Assembly (NCBI RefSeq): GCF_000801105.2
Contig: NC_079517.1
Coordinates: 11,222,001 to 11,286,000, forward strand
Length of the DNA: 64,000 bases
DNA from: Raphanus sativus
Taxonomy: Eukaryota; Streptophyta; Magnoliopsida; Brassicales; Brassicaceae
Reading direction: 5' to 3'
Part shown: positions 10,904-24,708 of the stretch, piece after piece
How the letters are laid out: the number at the start of each line of letters is the position of its first letter
Position numbering within the stretch: position 1 is the stretch's first letter
Program-made: the position numbers and the translations under genes
Notes under the pieces: generated by a model
Databases searched by the model: none
What the model was told of the DNA's origin: nothing
The model's input: only the letters and a program-made list of their open reading frames with translations

Positions 10904-13900
10904 ATGGTTGGAGGAGGAAGTGCGCAGAAGCTAACTACAAATGATGCACTTGCGTATCTCAAGGCAGTCAAGGATAAGTTTCAAGATAATCGCCAAAAGT
11001 ATGATGAGTTTCTTGAGGTCATGAAAGATTTTAAAGCTCAGAGGTATTATTTGTTTTTTTAGCTCTTTAGTTCAGTTTATTGGGGAATAAGTTTGATTTT
11101 TTTTTTTTTTTTGAAAAAATATTGTAGAGTTGATACTAGTGGTGTTATATTGAGGGTGAAAGAGCTGTTCAAAGGGAACAGAGAGCTGATCTTGGGTTTC
11201 AATACTTTCTTACCAAAGGGTTTTGAGATAACCCTCTTACCCGAAGAAGATGACCAACCTCTCCCAAAGAAACCTGTTGAGTTTGAGGAAGCTATTAGTT
11301 TTGTCAACAAGATTAAGGTTAGAGACTGCACTTCTCCTTTTTCCCTCTTTGCTGCCTCTAAAATTATCATATCGTTTCCTTCTGCAGACAAGATTTCAAG
11401 GTGATGACCGTGTATACAAATCGTTCTTAGACATTCTGAATATGTATAGAAAGGAAAACAAGTCCATTACTGAGGTCTACCAGGAGGTATGTTTTGTAGA
11501 CCTTTTCATGTTATATTGTTTTTTTTTTGGTTGCCTTTCTAGTCTGAGTTTGATATGCTTATCTTGCAGGTGGCTACCCTTTTCCGGGACCATCATGATT
11601 TGCTTGTGGAGTTCACTCACTTTCTCCCTGATACTTCGGGAGCTACCTCTACTAATGATATTGTAAAAATGTCTGTACGTGACCGAGGAGGCATTAAATC
11701 TCTTCCCGCCATGCGAGACTCTGATAAGGTTCCTCTCTCTGTGATTTTTGTTTCTCTTGAAGTAATTTGTGATATGCTATTGGATATTCGGTACTGAGAG
11801 CTGTCACTTGTTTGCGCATTATTGCAGAAGGACCGGGCCATTGCTTCACATACGGACCGTGACCTCAAAACTGAACACATGGACCTAGACCAGGAGAGAT
11901 CTTTGCTGAAAGAAAGTAAAGAAGACGTTAGACGCATTGAGAAAAAGAATGATTACATGGATGAACAGAAAGGGCAGTTCCTCCACAGTAAAAAGAAGCT
12001 GACACTAAGGGATGGCGATTCTAACGAAACCTCGAATCAGGGTAGAGAAGGAGACAAGTTTTGTGGAGCCGTCGCCACTTCATCTACTAAAGATGATAAA
12101 GGTAGCTAGGAAAGGCAGATGATAATCGATTCCATGCAGCTTTGCCTGCTAATTCAAATTGACTTGTCTTGTTATGACAGGACATGTCCTAGAACTTGCT
12201 TTTGTTGATCGAGTGAAGGCAAAGCTTAATACCTCTGACTACCAAGAGTTCTTACGATGTCTCAATCTCTTTTCAAAGGAAATAATCAGCCAACCGGAAC
12301 TGCAGTCTTTGGTACGTTGATATGACTGACCTTAATTTGAGAAGATTATGAGAAATCATGTGGAATATTATTGTATCAGGTGAGCAATTTAATTGGAGGA
12401 TATCCAGAGCTTATGGAAGCCTTCAGAGTCTTTTTGGTTCAGTGTGAAAAGAATGGTAACTCTCTTCTTACATAAAGCAAGTTATAAGGTTACGGTCTAA
12501 CTAACTTTTGTTTTTCTTTCTGTAGATGGATTACTCTCTGGTATTGTGACTAAGAGTAAGTCTAGCATTAATTTTGGAACATACGTCTGATGTTTCACTT
12601 CAGATGCTTTCTGTGGTCTAACTATTGGATTGTTGTGACTACAGAATCCTTGTGGAGTGATGGAAAATGTCCTCAGCCTACTAAGTCACAGGACAAAGAT
12701 ACAGACAGAGAACGTGAGAAGACTGAAAGGTGCAGAGAAAGGGACCGTGAGAAGGATAGGCTAGAAAAGGCGGCAGCGAGCCAGAAATGGGCTAAACCTA
12801 TCAGCGAACTAGATCTCTCCAACTGTGAACAATGCACACCCAGTTACCGGTTACTTCCAAAGAATGTATGCAGCTACGGTTCATCATGAAAGAATCTTCC
12901 CCTCTTGGTTTATTAAGTTCTTTGCTTCATTAGTTTAAGGGTTGTGTACGTTATTTTGTTTTCGTGCAGTATCCAATTCCTATTGCAAGCCAAAAAGGGG
13001 AGATTGGTAGCCAGGTGCTTAATGATCATTGGGTCTCTGTCACTTCAGGAAGTGAAGATTATTCATTTACACACATGCGTAAGAACCAGTACGAAGAGAG
13101 CCTCTTCCGTTGTGAAGATGACAGGTTAAGTGTTTTAACTTATACATTTATGTAAAATTTTGGATTTGGTGAATAATTAATTATTTGTTGTTGTGCTTTT
13201 AGGTTCGAGCTAGACATGCTATTAGAGTCTGTGAACTCAGCTACGAACCGAGTGGAAGAGTTATTGGCAAAACTTAACAGCAATGAATTGAAAACTGACA
13301 CTCCCATCTGTATAGAGGATCACCTCACAGGTACAACATCATCATAAAGCTTGAACTCTTCTCTTTCTGACTATAAAGTTTTGTTGTTGTGTTGTGTAGC
13401 TCTAAACATAAGGTGCATAGAACGTTTATACGGTGACCACGGGCTAGATGTGATTGATTTGTTAAAGAAGAATGCATATCTTGCTTTACCTGTAATACTG
13501 ACACGTTTGAAACAGAAGCAAGAAGAATGGGCAAGGTGTCGTTCTGAGTTTAGCAAAGTATGGGCTGATGTATATACCAAGAACTACCACAGATCACTTG
13601 ATCATCGCAGTTTCTATTTCAAACAGCAGGATTCAAAGAATCTTAGCACAAAAGGTTACTTTGCTTCTCGTTACATCTATACTTACAAAGTGTACACTAT
13701 TCTTATGTGCTACTATCTTTCACTGCAGCTTTGTTGGCAGAGATAAAAGAGATCTCTGATAAGAAGCGAGGAGAGGATGATGCACTTCTCGCTCTTGCTG
13801 CTGGAAACAGACGAACTGTTTCCTCCAACATGAGTTTTGGTTATCCAGATCCTAATCTTCACGAGGATCTGTATCAGCTGATCAAGTATTCATGTGGAGA

Positions 13901-16326
13901 AATGTGTTCAACAGAACAGCTAGATAAAGTAATGAAAGTATGGACAGAGTTTTTGGAACCAATGTTTGGTGTTCCTTCTCGCCCTCAAGTTGCTGAAGAC
14001 CGAGAAGATGCTGTCAAGTCTACTACAAAACTGAGCGAGGGCAGTCCTCAAAATGGAGTTAATGTTGCCAGCTCTGTGCGGTCAAATGGCCCTCTAAAAG
14101 CCGGTGAAGGTATTCAGTTGCGGCAAGCTACTGACAGTAAGTCCGCAGATGACAACACTCGGAATGATAAAATGCCGAAAACTCAAACCACACCTGACCA
14201 AAAGCCCGAAACAAAACAAGCTGTTGCTGTCGAACGTGTGCATATAGATGGATTGATACCTCAAAGGAATGGGAAAACCAGCGCTTTATCCATTGTTGGT
14301 AAGATCTTTTGAATTTTTGCTTGATAAGAAGACTCTTGGAGTTCTTGTTTTTAGATGATGAATGGTGTCTTTTCCTTTTGTTTACTTGACCAGGGCTTAG
14401 CAATAGTACTCCAAAACCTGGTGGTTTAACCAGTGGAACGGAAATGGATTTGAAACCGAATCACATAAATGGGCCATGTGTGGAGGTATCTCCAAATGGG
14501 ACAGTGGCGGAAACATCAAGTAATCAAAGATCTAACGAAGTGAGAGTCGAAAGAGAGGAAGGTGAGCTTTCTCCAACAGGAGAATTTGAAGAAGACAACT
14601 TTGCAGAGAATGACTTGGAGGCGCTCAGCAATGGTAAAGATGATGCTGGAAATAGCTTAAACCGGGGAAGTAGAGGAGAGAATGATGCTAATGGCAATGA
14701 TGAAGGTGATGAAAGTGCACCAAGATCATCAGATGGCAGCTTAAACACATCTCATAACGGTGACGTTTCTGGAACTGAGTCTGGTGATGGTGAAGATTGT
14801 TTCCCTGAAGATGATAACAAGGCAGAAAGTGAAGGTGAGGCTGAAGAAGAAGTTATGTCTGATGCTGAAGGAGAGAGGCCTGTGTTGCCCATTTCTGCAC
14901 GAAACCTGCTGCATGTGAAGCCTCTGTCAAAGTATGTTCCTCCTGCTTTACGCGATAAGGACAAAGATGATTCTCAGAAGAGGAACTCACGAGTCTTTTA
15001 TGGGAATGACTCTTATTACGTTCTTTTCAGGCTTCATCAGGTAAACACATCATCTGCAAATCCATGGGGATAGAGTTTCTTAATGTGAGGCTAACTTTTT
15101 GTGTTTACAGATTTTGTATGACAGAATACTATCAGCAAAGATCAACTCATCGTGTCCTGAAAGAAAGTGGAAGACCTCAAATTCAACAAACCCTGTAGAT
15201 TCCTACGCCAGGTGAGTGTCTCTTGTGGTCTTTTATGGAGATGTGTCTTTGTTGCTGCTTACACATCTAGCTTTTGTTTGGAACAGATTCATGAATGCTC
15301 TCTACAACTTGCTTGATGGCACGTCTGATAATTCCAAGTTTGAAGATGACTGCCGAGCAATCATTGGGACACAGTCATATATTCTCTTCACATTAGACAA
15401 ACTTATCTACAAGCTCATCAAGCATGTAGGTTTTTTCCCTTTGGTGTATTTTTTCTCTATTCTTCACTTGTGATTGAACTGACCAATGTGATCCTTCAGA
15501 TCCAAGTAGTAGCAGCTGATGAGATGGACAACAAACTACAACAGTTGTATTCATATGAGAAATCAAGAAAGCCTGAAAAGTATATGAATGAGGTTTATTA
15601 TGAAAACGCTCGTGTTCTTCTTCCTGATGAAGATGTATACCGCATTGAATGTGTAAGAGTTACTTCCACAGATTGGACCAATCTGGAATTATGATGCATG
15701 ACCTTCATATGATTTGCATCTTTGTTGCTTTTCTGTCTGCAGAAACTTTCAGCACCAACAACATTATCTATTCAGCTTCTGGACTATGGACATGATAAGC
15801 CTGATGTGACATCCATTTCCATGGACCCAAATTTTTCAGCTTACCTCCAAAACAAGTTCCTTTCCTGCCAAGCTAATGTGAAAGAGAACCCTCGAATATA
15901 TCTAAAACGGTAAGTTGACAAAGGACGTTTACATCTTTCTATAAGGTAATGGAGGAAACTAACAATATGCTCTCTTCTTTTCCTCTAGGAATAAGCGTAA
16001 AAATGGTGATGACGATGAACTCTCTACCACGGATCGAGTTAAGATCAATAATGGTTTGGAGTGTAAGATAACATGCAGTTCTTCAAAGGTACAGTGCCTT
16101 ATTCTTTTCTCAACACTCTGTGGAGTTCACATGATAACGACTTTACGCTTAGTCTTTATAAAGCAAATTGTGTGTGTGTGTGTGGATCTTGCAGGTCTCG
16201 TATGTATTTGACACAGAGGATGTATTGCATCGTGTGAAGAGGAGGAAGGTTTTGAACCAAAGCAGTGGTTCTTTAATTAGGGAAAAGAGGATACAAAGAT
16301 ACCAAAAACTTCTCACCAACCAATGA
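10904..16326 (+). CDS. SNL4: SIN3-like histone deacetylase scaffold (SNL3/SNL4 type)
   Basis: Twenty exons whose phases all fit: 10904-11043, 11128-11317, 11388-11486, 11570-11728, 11828-12101, 12181-12311, 12380-12455, 12526-12555, 12645-12865, 12970-13124, 13203-13330, 13400-13654, 13729-14298, 14394-15040, 15111-15211, 15287-15425, 15500-15652, 15743-15909, 15989-16088, 16195-16326. The product is 1,288 aa, close to the roughly 1,330 aa of the Arabidopsis homologues. PAH1, PAH2 and PAH3 lie at about residues 8-78, 95-170 and 288-355. The HDAC-interaction domain spans about 420-550 ([32 protein letters not shown]). A long acidic linker follows, then the conserved SIN3 C-terminal region from about 1010 ([16 protein letters not shown]). 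As a nuclear corepressor it bridges DNA-bound repressors and HDA19-type deacetylases. SNL4 is preferred over SNL3 only because of gene order. Confidence 0.93.
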
Positions 16327-17427
16327 CAGTTTCTCACTTGCACTCTCAGGCAAAAAAAAAAAGAAGAAGCTCGTGAGTAGAGCAACTTGGTACGCTTTTA
16401 AAGACACAAGGTTGCCATTCCTTTTGCTTGTTATACGTCAGGACTGAGATTCTGTCAGAAGAGAAGAATGGCTCTCTCTCTCTCTCTCACTTCTGCTTGC
16501 TGTTACCTCTGCTCCTCGTTGAAAATAAAAAGGGGAAGGAGGGGGAGATGAGAAGGATTAAGCTTTCCACAAATTGGTGTATATAAAGCTTTTGTATGTT
16601 GTAACATTAACATAAAGTCCCTCTTTTTGTTTGGTACCTATTCTTTTCAACATTAGTCACTTGAATGCAAAATGTGTTATGTATCCCTGACATAGTACGT
16701 TCTTTGGACAGAACAGCAGTGGCAAAAACAACAACAACAACATCGTTATTGACTGAGTTTGATAATACATGCAAATGTTTGTGCCAAGTAAGAAGTGATT
16801 CTTGGAGGAGTCAATGCAGAGAATACATCAATAAAAAGAGTTCAAGAATGCTACTAATTACATAGTTAATTTTTCTTTCAGTCCAACAATAATAGTCAAA
16901 GTCAAGCTTCCTGAATTTATCAACTCCATTTTGCGTTGAATCATCCATTCAATATATATAAACTATCCAAGTACGCAACCCCAAGAAAGAGATGTGGAAA
17001 ATCTGAGAAGTTTTCAGGTTTATTGGTACTTCATTGATTTTTGTCATAATATTTGAACAAGAGATGAGAATGTAATACGTTTGCACAGAGACTTATCAAC
17101 CCTCTGATTATCACTGAACCAGCACTGATGATGGCATTAGGGAGTGGATTATTAGTTAATTCTTTGTTCCTATTCCTCAACCATGGTAAGCTTTGAGCTA
17201 TAATGGTCCAGAGATCTAAAGAACCCACCACCATGGATTAGTTGAACTGACTAGACCCTTTAAATGCCCCTAACGATTATTTGTTTAATCTCCTTCAACT
17301 ATTTCATTCTCGTTTCCAAGCTTACAAACTTCAAACTTGTGACAATCAACCAACAAAGATAATCAATAAGCATGCACTGAAAGTAAGTTCCACAAAAACA
17401 AATGATGCTATAAACCATTGTTAGGTT
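16327..17427. other. SIN3 3' end and intergenic spacer
   Basis: 16327 to about 16630 looks like the 3'UTR, with a CT microsatellite at 16471-16488 and AT-rich ends. The remainder has no recognised gene. A TG microsatellite at about 16169-16184 sits in the last SIN3 intron. Confidence 0.5.
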
Positions 17428-17549
17428 GTAGTTTTCTTTGCCAATCCAGTGTCAAATTTTGGACATGAAGATAATTTCAAGTCAGTGTGTAGTTTTCTTT
17501 GCCAATCCAGTGTCAAATTTTGGATATGAAGATGATTTCAAGTCAGTGT
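17428..17549. repeat. Two-copy tandem repeat, 61-bp unit
   Basis: Units 17428-17488 and 17489-17549 both start gtagttttctttgccaatcc and differ at only a few positions. They lie just 3' of the receptor-kinase pseudogene stop codon. Confidence 0.9.
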
Positions 17550-18032
17550 GTGGTTTTAGTCTTTACCGCCCATGAGAAAGAAACGATTCTGTAAAGGTCA
17601 ATGGAGTAATGGATCTGGATGCAGGTGAATCGGGTGCTTCACCACCACCTTTAATTTCTTGATCTATCATAATGTCAAGTAAGTCATGAGGAAGCTGAGC
17701 CACATTATCCAAATACTGAATGACGCTGGACATGCTTGGCCTCATAGATGCTACCGGATGAGTACAGAGTAAGCCAAGCTTCAGAACAAGTACTATTTTC
17801 TCCTCAAGATAGTCATGTCCTATCTTATGATCAAGAACCTGCATTATATCTCCGTTCTCCCAACACTCTAGCACCCAATCATTCAGAACCATCTTGCTTT
17901 GCGATGCTCGTGGCAAGATTGGTTTTCTTCCACATGTAATCTCTAGCATTACCACTCCAAGTGCAAATACATCAGAGCTTGTACTTGCCTTTCCTGTTCT
18001 TGAGAGCTCAGGTGAAATGTATCCAAGTGTGC

Positions 18033-18733
<701 letters not shown>

Positions 18734-18735
18734 TT

Positions 18736-18748
18736 TGGTATCAGAGCC
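18736..18748 (+). promoter_or_regulatory. Copia primer-binding site
   Basis: tggtatcagagcc, two bases inside the 5' LTR. This is the standard plant Copia site for priming by initiator methionine tRNA. Confidence 0.9.
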
Positions 18749-18786
18749 ATACACAAAGTTGTTAAGAAGACTTCATCTAAGCGATC

Positions 18787-21700
18787 ATGAGTGACGTTAA
18801 AGATATAATCGTGAAGGATAAGGATAAAGATGCAGGCCCTGGAGCAGTCAAGTTCCCGATGTTAACATCTTCGAACTATACAGTCTGGGCGATGAGGATG
18901 AAGATTGCACTCAAGGTCTGTGAAGTATGGGAGACGATAGATGGTGAGTCCAAAGATGTGAAGAAGAATAATATGGCCATCGCCTTCTTATTCCAATCCA
19001 TACCCGAAGCTTTGATCCTACAAGTGGGTGATATTGACATAGCAAAAAGGGTGTGGGATGCAATAAGAGCAAGGCATGTGGGTGCGGAGCGAGTCAAAGA
19101 AGCCAGGCTTCAGACACTTTCATCTGAATTTGACAAACTCAAGATGAAAGACGATGACTCAATTGATGTTTTTGCTGGAAAACTTGCGGAGATTTCTTCA
19201 AAGTCTGCTTCATTAGGAGAGACCATTGAAGAACCCAAGCTAGTAAAAAAGTTCTTAAAGAGCTTGCCAAGGAAAAAGTATATCCATATGGTTGCTTCCC
19301 TTGAGCAAGTTCTTGACCTTAAAACAACTAGTTTTGAAGATATAGTCGGTAGACTAAAAGCGTATGAGGAGAGAATTACGGAAGAAACAGAGGAGACATC
19401 TGATGATCAAGGAAAATTGATGTATGGAGATACAAGTCAAGATGGTTATGGTGGAAGCTACAATAGTGGAAACCGAACTCGTGGCAGAGGAGGTCGCTCT
19501 AACTGGAGAGGAAGAGGACGAGGACGTACTAGGTCAGCGTTTCACAGCCAAAGAGATGCATTCAAGCAGAGGCAAAGTGGAGATTTATCTCACATAACAT
19601 GCTTCAGCTGTGATAAACAAGGCCACTATGCGTCCGACTGTCCGGAGAAGAAGCTGAAACTTCAGGAGATCGTGGAGAATAAGGATGATGACACTCATAA
19701 TGCTGATGAACTGATGGTACATGAGATAGTATATCTCAATGAAAAGAAGGTAAACCCTGCCATATTTGAAACTAACAATGACATGGAACAAGTTTGGTAT
19801 CTTGATAATGGCGCCTCAAATCACATGTGTGGAGATCGATTGTTCTTCTGCAAACTTGATGAGACAGTGACAGGTAAAGTACGATTTGGTGACGACTCTA
19901 GAGTTGACATTAAAGGTAAAGGGTCTATACGGTTCATATTTGAAGGAGGAGAGAAGAAAACACTGAATAATGTCTACTACATCCCGAGACTGAGAAGCAA
20001 TATCATTAGCTTGGGTCAAGCTACCGAAGCTGGTTGTGAGGTTCACATGAAGGAGAACACGTTGACACTGCTAGACAAACACGGAGACCTCATGCTAAGG
20101 ACTACACGAACGTCGAGTAGACTCTACAAGGTAGTACTAAGCGTTGATCAAACACGCTGTCTGAAGATAGATACTATGACAGAGTCTGATATGTGGCACG
20201 CACGTCTTGGTCATGTCAACACTAATACATTGAAGCTAATGGCGAAGAAGGAACTCGTCACTGGCTTACCTGACATGGTGATCATGAATCAAACATGTGT
20301 GTCATGTCTGTTAGGAAAGCAAGCCAGGAAGTCGTTCCCACAAGCAACGATTTTTCGAGCCAGTAAACCGCTTGAGTTAATTCATGGAGACTTGTGTGGT
20401 CCGATCACACCTCCTACACCGGCTCAGAAGAGATACGTACTAGTGTTTATAGACGACCACACACGGTATATGTGGAGCATATTGTTGAGAGAGAAGAGTG
20501 AAGCTTTTGAAAAATTTCAAATATTCAAGAAGCTTGTCGAACAAGAATTACAGAGCGAGATCAAAATGTTTCGATCAGACAGAGGTGGTGAGTTTACATC
20601 TCAAGAATTTGATGATTTTTGCAGAGAGAACGGAATAAAGCGACAGTTAACAGCACCCTACTCACCCCAACAGAATGGGGTGGTTGAGCGACGAAACCGG
20701 ACTCTCATGGAGATGACTAGGAGTGTTCTTAAACACATGAATGTGCCTAATTATCTATGGGGCGGGGCTGTGAGACACTCCACGTATCTGATCAATCGCT
20801 TGGCAACAAGATCACTAGAGGTTACAACGCCATATGAGATGCTACGATCGAGAAAGCCAAACATAAGTCACCTAAAGGTGTTCGGGTGTGTTTGTTTTGC
20901 AAGAACAGAGACGCCGGGAAGAAAAAAGCTTGATGACAGAACAAGGATGTTGGTCCACTTGGGAACTGAACCAGGAACAAAGGCATATAGGCTTCTTGAC
21001 CCTACTACCAGACGGATCATAGTAAGTCGCGATGTACATTTTACCGAAGGAAGAGAATGGAACTGGAAACAGAGTGATAAAACAGAGCATTCAAACTCTG
21101 GAGAGTTTATTGTAGAACTACATGATCTTGGGAGTGGAGATAAATCCGGTGAGAGTATACATGAAGAAGAAGCAGGGAATGATATCACGAATGAAGATGA
21201 TGAAATCGAGGAATACAGTATTGACGAGGAAGACGACCCTCAGCCACTACGACGTTCACAACGAGTTGGTAGGAAGCCCTCTAACCTTGATGACTACATC
21301 CTACTAGCAGAAATTGAGAGTGAGCGACTACTAATGGTAGTAAACGAGGAACCATGGGATTATGATGAGGCTAAGAAGTTAAAGGTCTGGGTTGATGCGT
21401 GTAAAGACGAGATTTGCTCGATTGAAAAGAATAAGACATGGGATCTTGTTGACTTACCTGCAGGTCCTAAGGCCATTGGTCTTAAGTGGGTCTTTAAAAT
21501 CAAGCGTAACGCCGATGGTAGCATCAATAAATTTAAAGCGAGGTTGGTAGCGAAAGGATATGTTCAGAGGCATGGAGTTGATTATGATGAAGTATTCGCA
21601 CCTGTGGCTCGCATTGAGACAATACGTTTGATTGTTGGTTTGGCAGCAACTGAAGGTTGTGAGATTCACCATCTAGACGTTAAGACGGCGTTTCTCCATG

Positions 21701-22923
21701 GAGACCTAAAGGAAGAAGTGTATGTGAGTCAGCCACAAGGCTTCATTGTCAAAGGACAAGAGAGCAAAGTCTATAAGCTCAAGAAGGCTCTCTACGGACT
21801 ACGCCAAGCCCCGAGAGCCTGGAATGTGAAGCTAAATCACATATTGCGTGGACTGAGCTTTCTTAGATGCTCAAAAGAGCCATCGTTGTACAGAAAGGAA
21901 GTAGGCAATGATCTACTTGTCGTAGTCGTGTATGTAGACGACTTACTCGTTACGGGGTCGTTACTAAGGTTGATCGAAGTGTTTAAGAGAGAGATGGCTA
22001 CCAAATTCGAAATGAGCGATCTTGGGAAACTGACATACTATTTGGGTATAGAAGTTGTTCAAAGTGATGATGGTATTACTCTAACGCAAGATCGATATGC
22101 AAGAAGAATACTTGAGGAAAGTAGCATGGCTCAATGTAATCCGACACAAGTGCCTATGGAGATGAACTCAAAGTTTTCTAAGGCGCAAGACGAAGGGAGT
22201 ATAGACGAGAGGGAGTATCGTCGTAGTATCGGTTGTCTACGCTATCTACTCCATACCCGTCCTGATCTTTCGTTTTCTGTTGGCGTACTTAGCAGATATA
22301 TGCAGGAACCGAAGGAATCACATGGTGCAGCCTTGAAACAGATCATGCGTTATTTGCGAGGAACATGTACTCTCGGACTTCGTTTTGTTCGTGATAAGAA
22401 TGCAGAGTTAACAGGTTACAGTGATAGTTCACATAATGTGGACATTGATGATGGAAAGAGTACAACTGGACATGTATTCTACTTTGGAGATAGTCCTATA
22501 ACTTGGTGTTCTACTAAGCAGGAGATAGTGGCTTTGTCGAGTTGTGAAGCAGAGTTTATGGCTGCTACTGAAGCAGCAAAACAAGCCATTTGGCTTCAAG
22601 AGCTACTAAGTGAAGTCGTGAACAGAGAGTGCAGGCGAGTGGTTATTAAGGTTGATAACAGGTCGGCAATACAACTTGCGAGGAATCCCGTGTTTCATGG
22701 CAGAAGCAAGCATATTCATCGGAGGTTTCATTTTATACGTGAGTGCGTTGAGAATGAGCAGGTTGAGGTTGAGCATGTACCGGGGAACGAACAAAGAGCA
22801 GACATTCTAACCAAACCGCTTGGAAGGATCAAGTTCATTGAGATGAGAGGTTTGATTGGAGTTGAAGATGTGAGTAGGTTCAAGCTTAAGGGGGAGAATG
22901 TTGGAGTTAGCTTGAAGACTTAA
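18787..22923 (+). CDS. Copia Gag-Pol polyprotein
   Basis: 1,378 aa in one frame. Gag occupies roughly residues 1-290, with an Arg/Gly-rich stretch and a CCHC zinc knuckle ([14 protein letters not shown]) at about 272-285. The protease motif LDNGASNHM is at about 338-346; most Copia proteases have LDSGAS, so Asn replaces Ser beside the catalytic Asp. The integrase zinc region ([17 protein letters not shown]) is near 468-515. The integrase core has its D,D,E residues at [14 protein letters not shown] and [10 protein letters not shown] (530-640). Reverse transcriptase spans about 880-1120 with YVDDLLV near 1049. RNase H follows (SSCEAEFMA near 1245, DILTKPL near the end). The stop codon lies 25 bases inside the 3' LTR, so the last eight codons are LTR-encoded. 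Confidence 0.97.
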   Translation: MSDVKDIIVKDKDKDAGPGAVKFPMLTSSNYTVWAMRMKIALKVCEVWETIDGESKDVKKNNMAIAFLFQSIPEALILQVGDIDIAKRVWDAIRARHVGAERVKEARLQTLSSEFDKLKMKDDDSIDVFAGKLAEISSKSASLGETIEEPKLVKKFLKSLPRKKYIHMVASLEQVLDLKTTSFEDIVGRLKAYEERITEETEETSDDQGKLMYGDTSQDGYGGSYNSGNRTRGRGGRSNWRGRGRGRTRSAFHSQRDAFKQRQSGDLSHITCFSCDKQGHYASDCPEKKLKLQEIVENKDDDTHNADELMVHEIVYLNEKKVNPAIFETNNDMEQVWYLDNGASNHMCGDRLFFCKLDETVTGKVRFGDDSRVDIKGKGSIRFIFEGGEKKTLNNVYYIPRLRSNIISLGQATEAGCEVHMKENTLTLLDKHGDLMLRTTRTSSRLYKVVLSVDQTRCLKIDTMTESDMWHARLGHVNTNTLKLMAKKELVTGLPDMVIMNQTCVSCLLGKQARKSFPQATIFRASKPLELIHGDLCGPITPPTPAQKRYVLVFIDDHTRYMWSILLREKSEAFEKFQIFKKLVEQELQSEIKMFRSDRGGEFTSQEFDDFCRENGIKRQLTAPYSPQQNGVVERRNRTLMEMTRSVLKHMNVPNYLWGGAVRHSTYLINRLATRSLEVTTPYEMLRSRKPNISHLKVFGCVCFARTETPGRKKLDDRTRMLVHLGTEPGTKAYRLLDPTTRRIIVSRDVHFTEGREWNWKQSDKTEHSNSGEFIVELHDLGSGDKSGESIHEEEAGNDITNEDDEIEEYSIDEEDDPQPLRRSQRVGRKPSNLDDYILLAEIESERLLMVVNEEPWDYDEAKKLKVWVDACKDEICSIEKNKTWDLVDLPAGPKAIGLKWVFKIKRNADGSINKFKARLVAKGYVQRHGVDYDEVFAPVARIETIRLIVGLAATEGCEIHHLDVKTAFLHGDLKEEVYVSQPQGFIVKGQESKVYKLKKALYGLRQAPRAWNVKLNHILRGLSFLRCSKEPSLYRKEVGNDLLVVVVYVDDLLVTGSLLRLIEVFKREMATKFEMSDLGKLTYYLGIEVVQSDDGITLTQDRYARRILEESSMAQCNPTQVPMEMNSKFSKAQDEGSIDEREYRRSIGCLRYLLHTRPDLSFSVGVLSRYMQEPKESHGAALKQIMRYLRGTCTLGLRFVRDKNAELTGYSDSSHNVDIDDGKSTTGHVFYFGDSPITWCSTKQEIVALSSCEAEFMAATEAAKQAIWLQELLSEVVNRECRRVVIKVDNRSAIQLARNPVFHGRSKHIHRRFHFIRECVENEQVEVEHVPGNEQRADILTKPLGRIKFIEMRGLIGVEDVSRFKLKGENVGVSLKT
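22888..22898 (+). promoter_or_regulatory. Copia polypurine tract
   Basis: aagggggagaa directly abuts the 3' LTR and would prime plus-strand DNA synthesis. It is inside the coding frame. Confidence 0.9.
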
Positions 22924-23181
22924 TCAAGAAGTTATATGATTCCTAGTTGGATTATGATCTGTATGGATAATGATCATAATATATGTTTTGTGTTTATCAA
23001 CTAGGAATAGGATTTGTTATGATGACTATATAAGCAAAGCTATGTCGTGAGTTATGTTGTGCGCGAGAGTTGTGAGTTTGAGAGCAAAAGAGCTTTTGTG
23101 TTTGAAGTTGTTTACACAAGTTTTGTTTGATTGTTTTTGATTGAATAAGAGAAGGACTTCTTATTACTTTGTGATTCTATA
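22899..23181 (+). repeat. Copia 3' LTR
   Basis: 283 bp, same sequence as the 5' LTR. It carries the polyprotein stop codon at 22921-22923 and is followed by the tccat target duplication. Confidence 0.95.
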
Positions 23182-24708
23182 TCCATTGCTCGTGCAAGTA
23201 GCAGAGCCCATAAGATACATCTCTGATGATCTTGAATCTTTGAGACCAATCTAGACTTTCCATTGGTTGTTGGTGGTAAAGTAACTTATCAAGGCTTCCT
23301 TTTGGCATACAGTCATACACCAAGTAGAGTTCACCTCTGTGTCTGCAATAGCCTTGGAGCCGAACTAAGTTAGGGTGTCTGAGTCGACCAATGGTTGCAA
23401 TCTCAGCAATGAACTCTCTCATTCCCTGTCTTGAATCATGAGAAACTCTCTTCACTGCAATCTCTATGTTGGAAACTGGTAATGTGCCCTTGTAGACTTT
23501 CCCAAACCCTCCTCTACCGAGAAGCTCAGTATCCTTGAAACCCTTTGTGGCGGTGTGTAGATCTTTGTAAGCAAACCTATGTGGACCAAACTGTACCTCC
23601 CAGTCTTCAATAACTTTCATCAACTTCTTCTTCTTCAGGAAGAGCCATAAACCAAGAATCAAGAAGATGATAATTATTGCACCTGAAACACTCAAACTGA
23701 TTACTAAAATTCTCTTTAGACTCTGGCTCTCTCGCTGGTCTTCCAAGGGAATTTTTGGAAGACGAGAGTGGTTTATATCTGAAACCGTCCCGTTCATCTT
23801 GAACTTCCAATCAAATATATAATGAGATGCAGTTAGCTCCCCTGTGGCTGATGTGAAGCCAATGTACATATCTTCAAGTAAATACTGAGAAAGATCCTTT
23901 TGCAGAGAAAGGAGTGGAATCTTTGGTTTAGGGACAAGAAGAGGATGAAGTGTGACATTAAGCTGTTTAAGTTTGCTGTCATATTCAACCCACAGCTGCA
24001 TAAGATCTCCACTGGAAAGAGAAAGGTTTGTAGGTGTACCATCATCCTTGAAGTAACGTGCTGAATCAGCTTTGTCCGAAACCAAGCTATTGATGTCAAT
24101 GCCCACATGGTTGGCATCTATGTCCTTTAACGGTTGGTCAAAGGTAGTATCAAGTTCAATAGCTACGATATGATTTGAGGGATTCCCCATGTTGCTTAAA
24201 TCGAAAATGCCAAGATAGTTGCGTGGAAAATTTAGAGGAAAGCCTCTCGTAGGACAAATAACAAAGGCGAGTCCAAAGCCTCCATAAGACCCATTATGAA
24301 ACTCAATAGCGAAAACAAAAGTGGTGGAGAAGGAGTAGGCTGTACCATTAACAGAGTCCTTGAACTGAAGTGGACGGTTATAGAATACCTGACCAGTTAA
24401 TTTGGTTTGCTATTGGCTTACATCAAATATCCGTTTCCCCAACATGTCCTCCACTAAAGGCTTTCTAGGTATGTCTTCGTTTCTTGATCACTTACTTGAT
24501 TGCTGTGTGTGTTCAACTATTCATAGGCTTTTATAAAAGAGAGAACGTTTGCAAAAGATGTTAAAGACTTATCAGTGCAGTGTTTTGCATTGTATTATGT
24601 CTTGACGTATATATCTACCATATAAATCTATCAACAATTCAGGTACCTAAAATAAAAAAATCAATACTCAATGATTCTATTATCTACAAATAAGAAACCT
24701 AGACTCTC

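Larger units (their letters stand above)
7884..12837. repeat. Direct duplication, downstream copy (identical tract)
   Basis: Second copy of the tract at 1-4954. It carries the same PAH2 fragment, tRNA-Pro, SINE-like insert, SIN3 promoter and SIN3 exons 1 to most of 9. Unlike the upstream copy it runs on into the rest of a complete SIN3-like gene. Confidence 0.95.
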
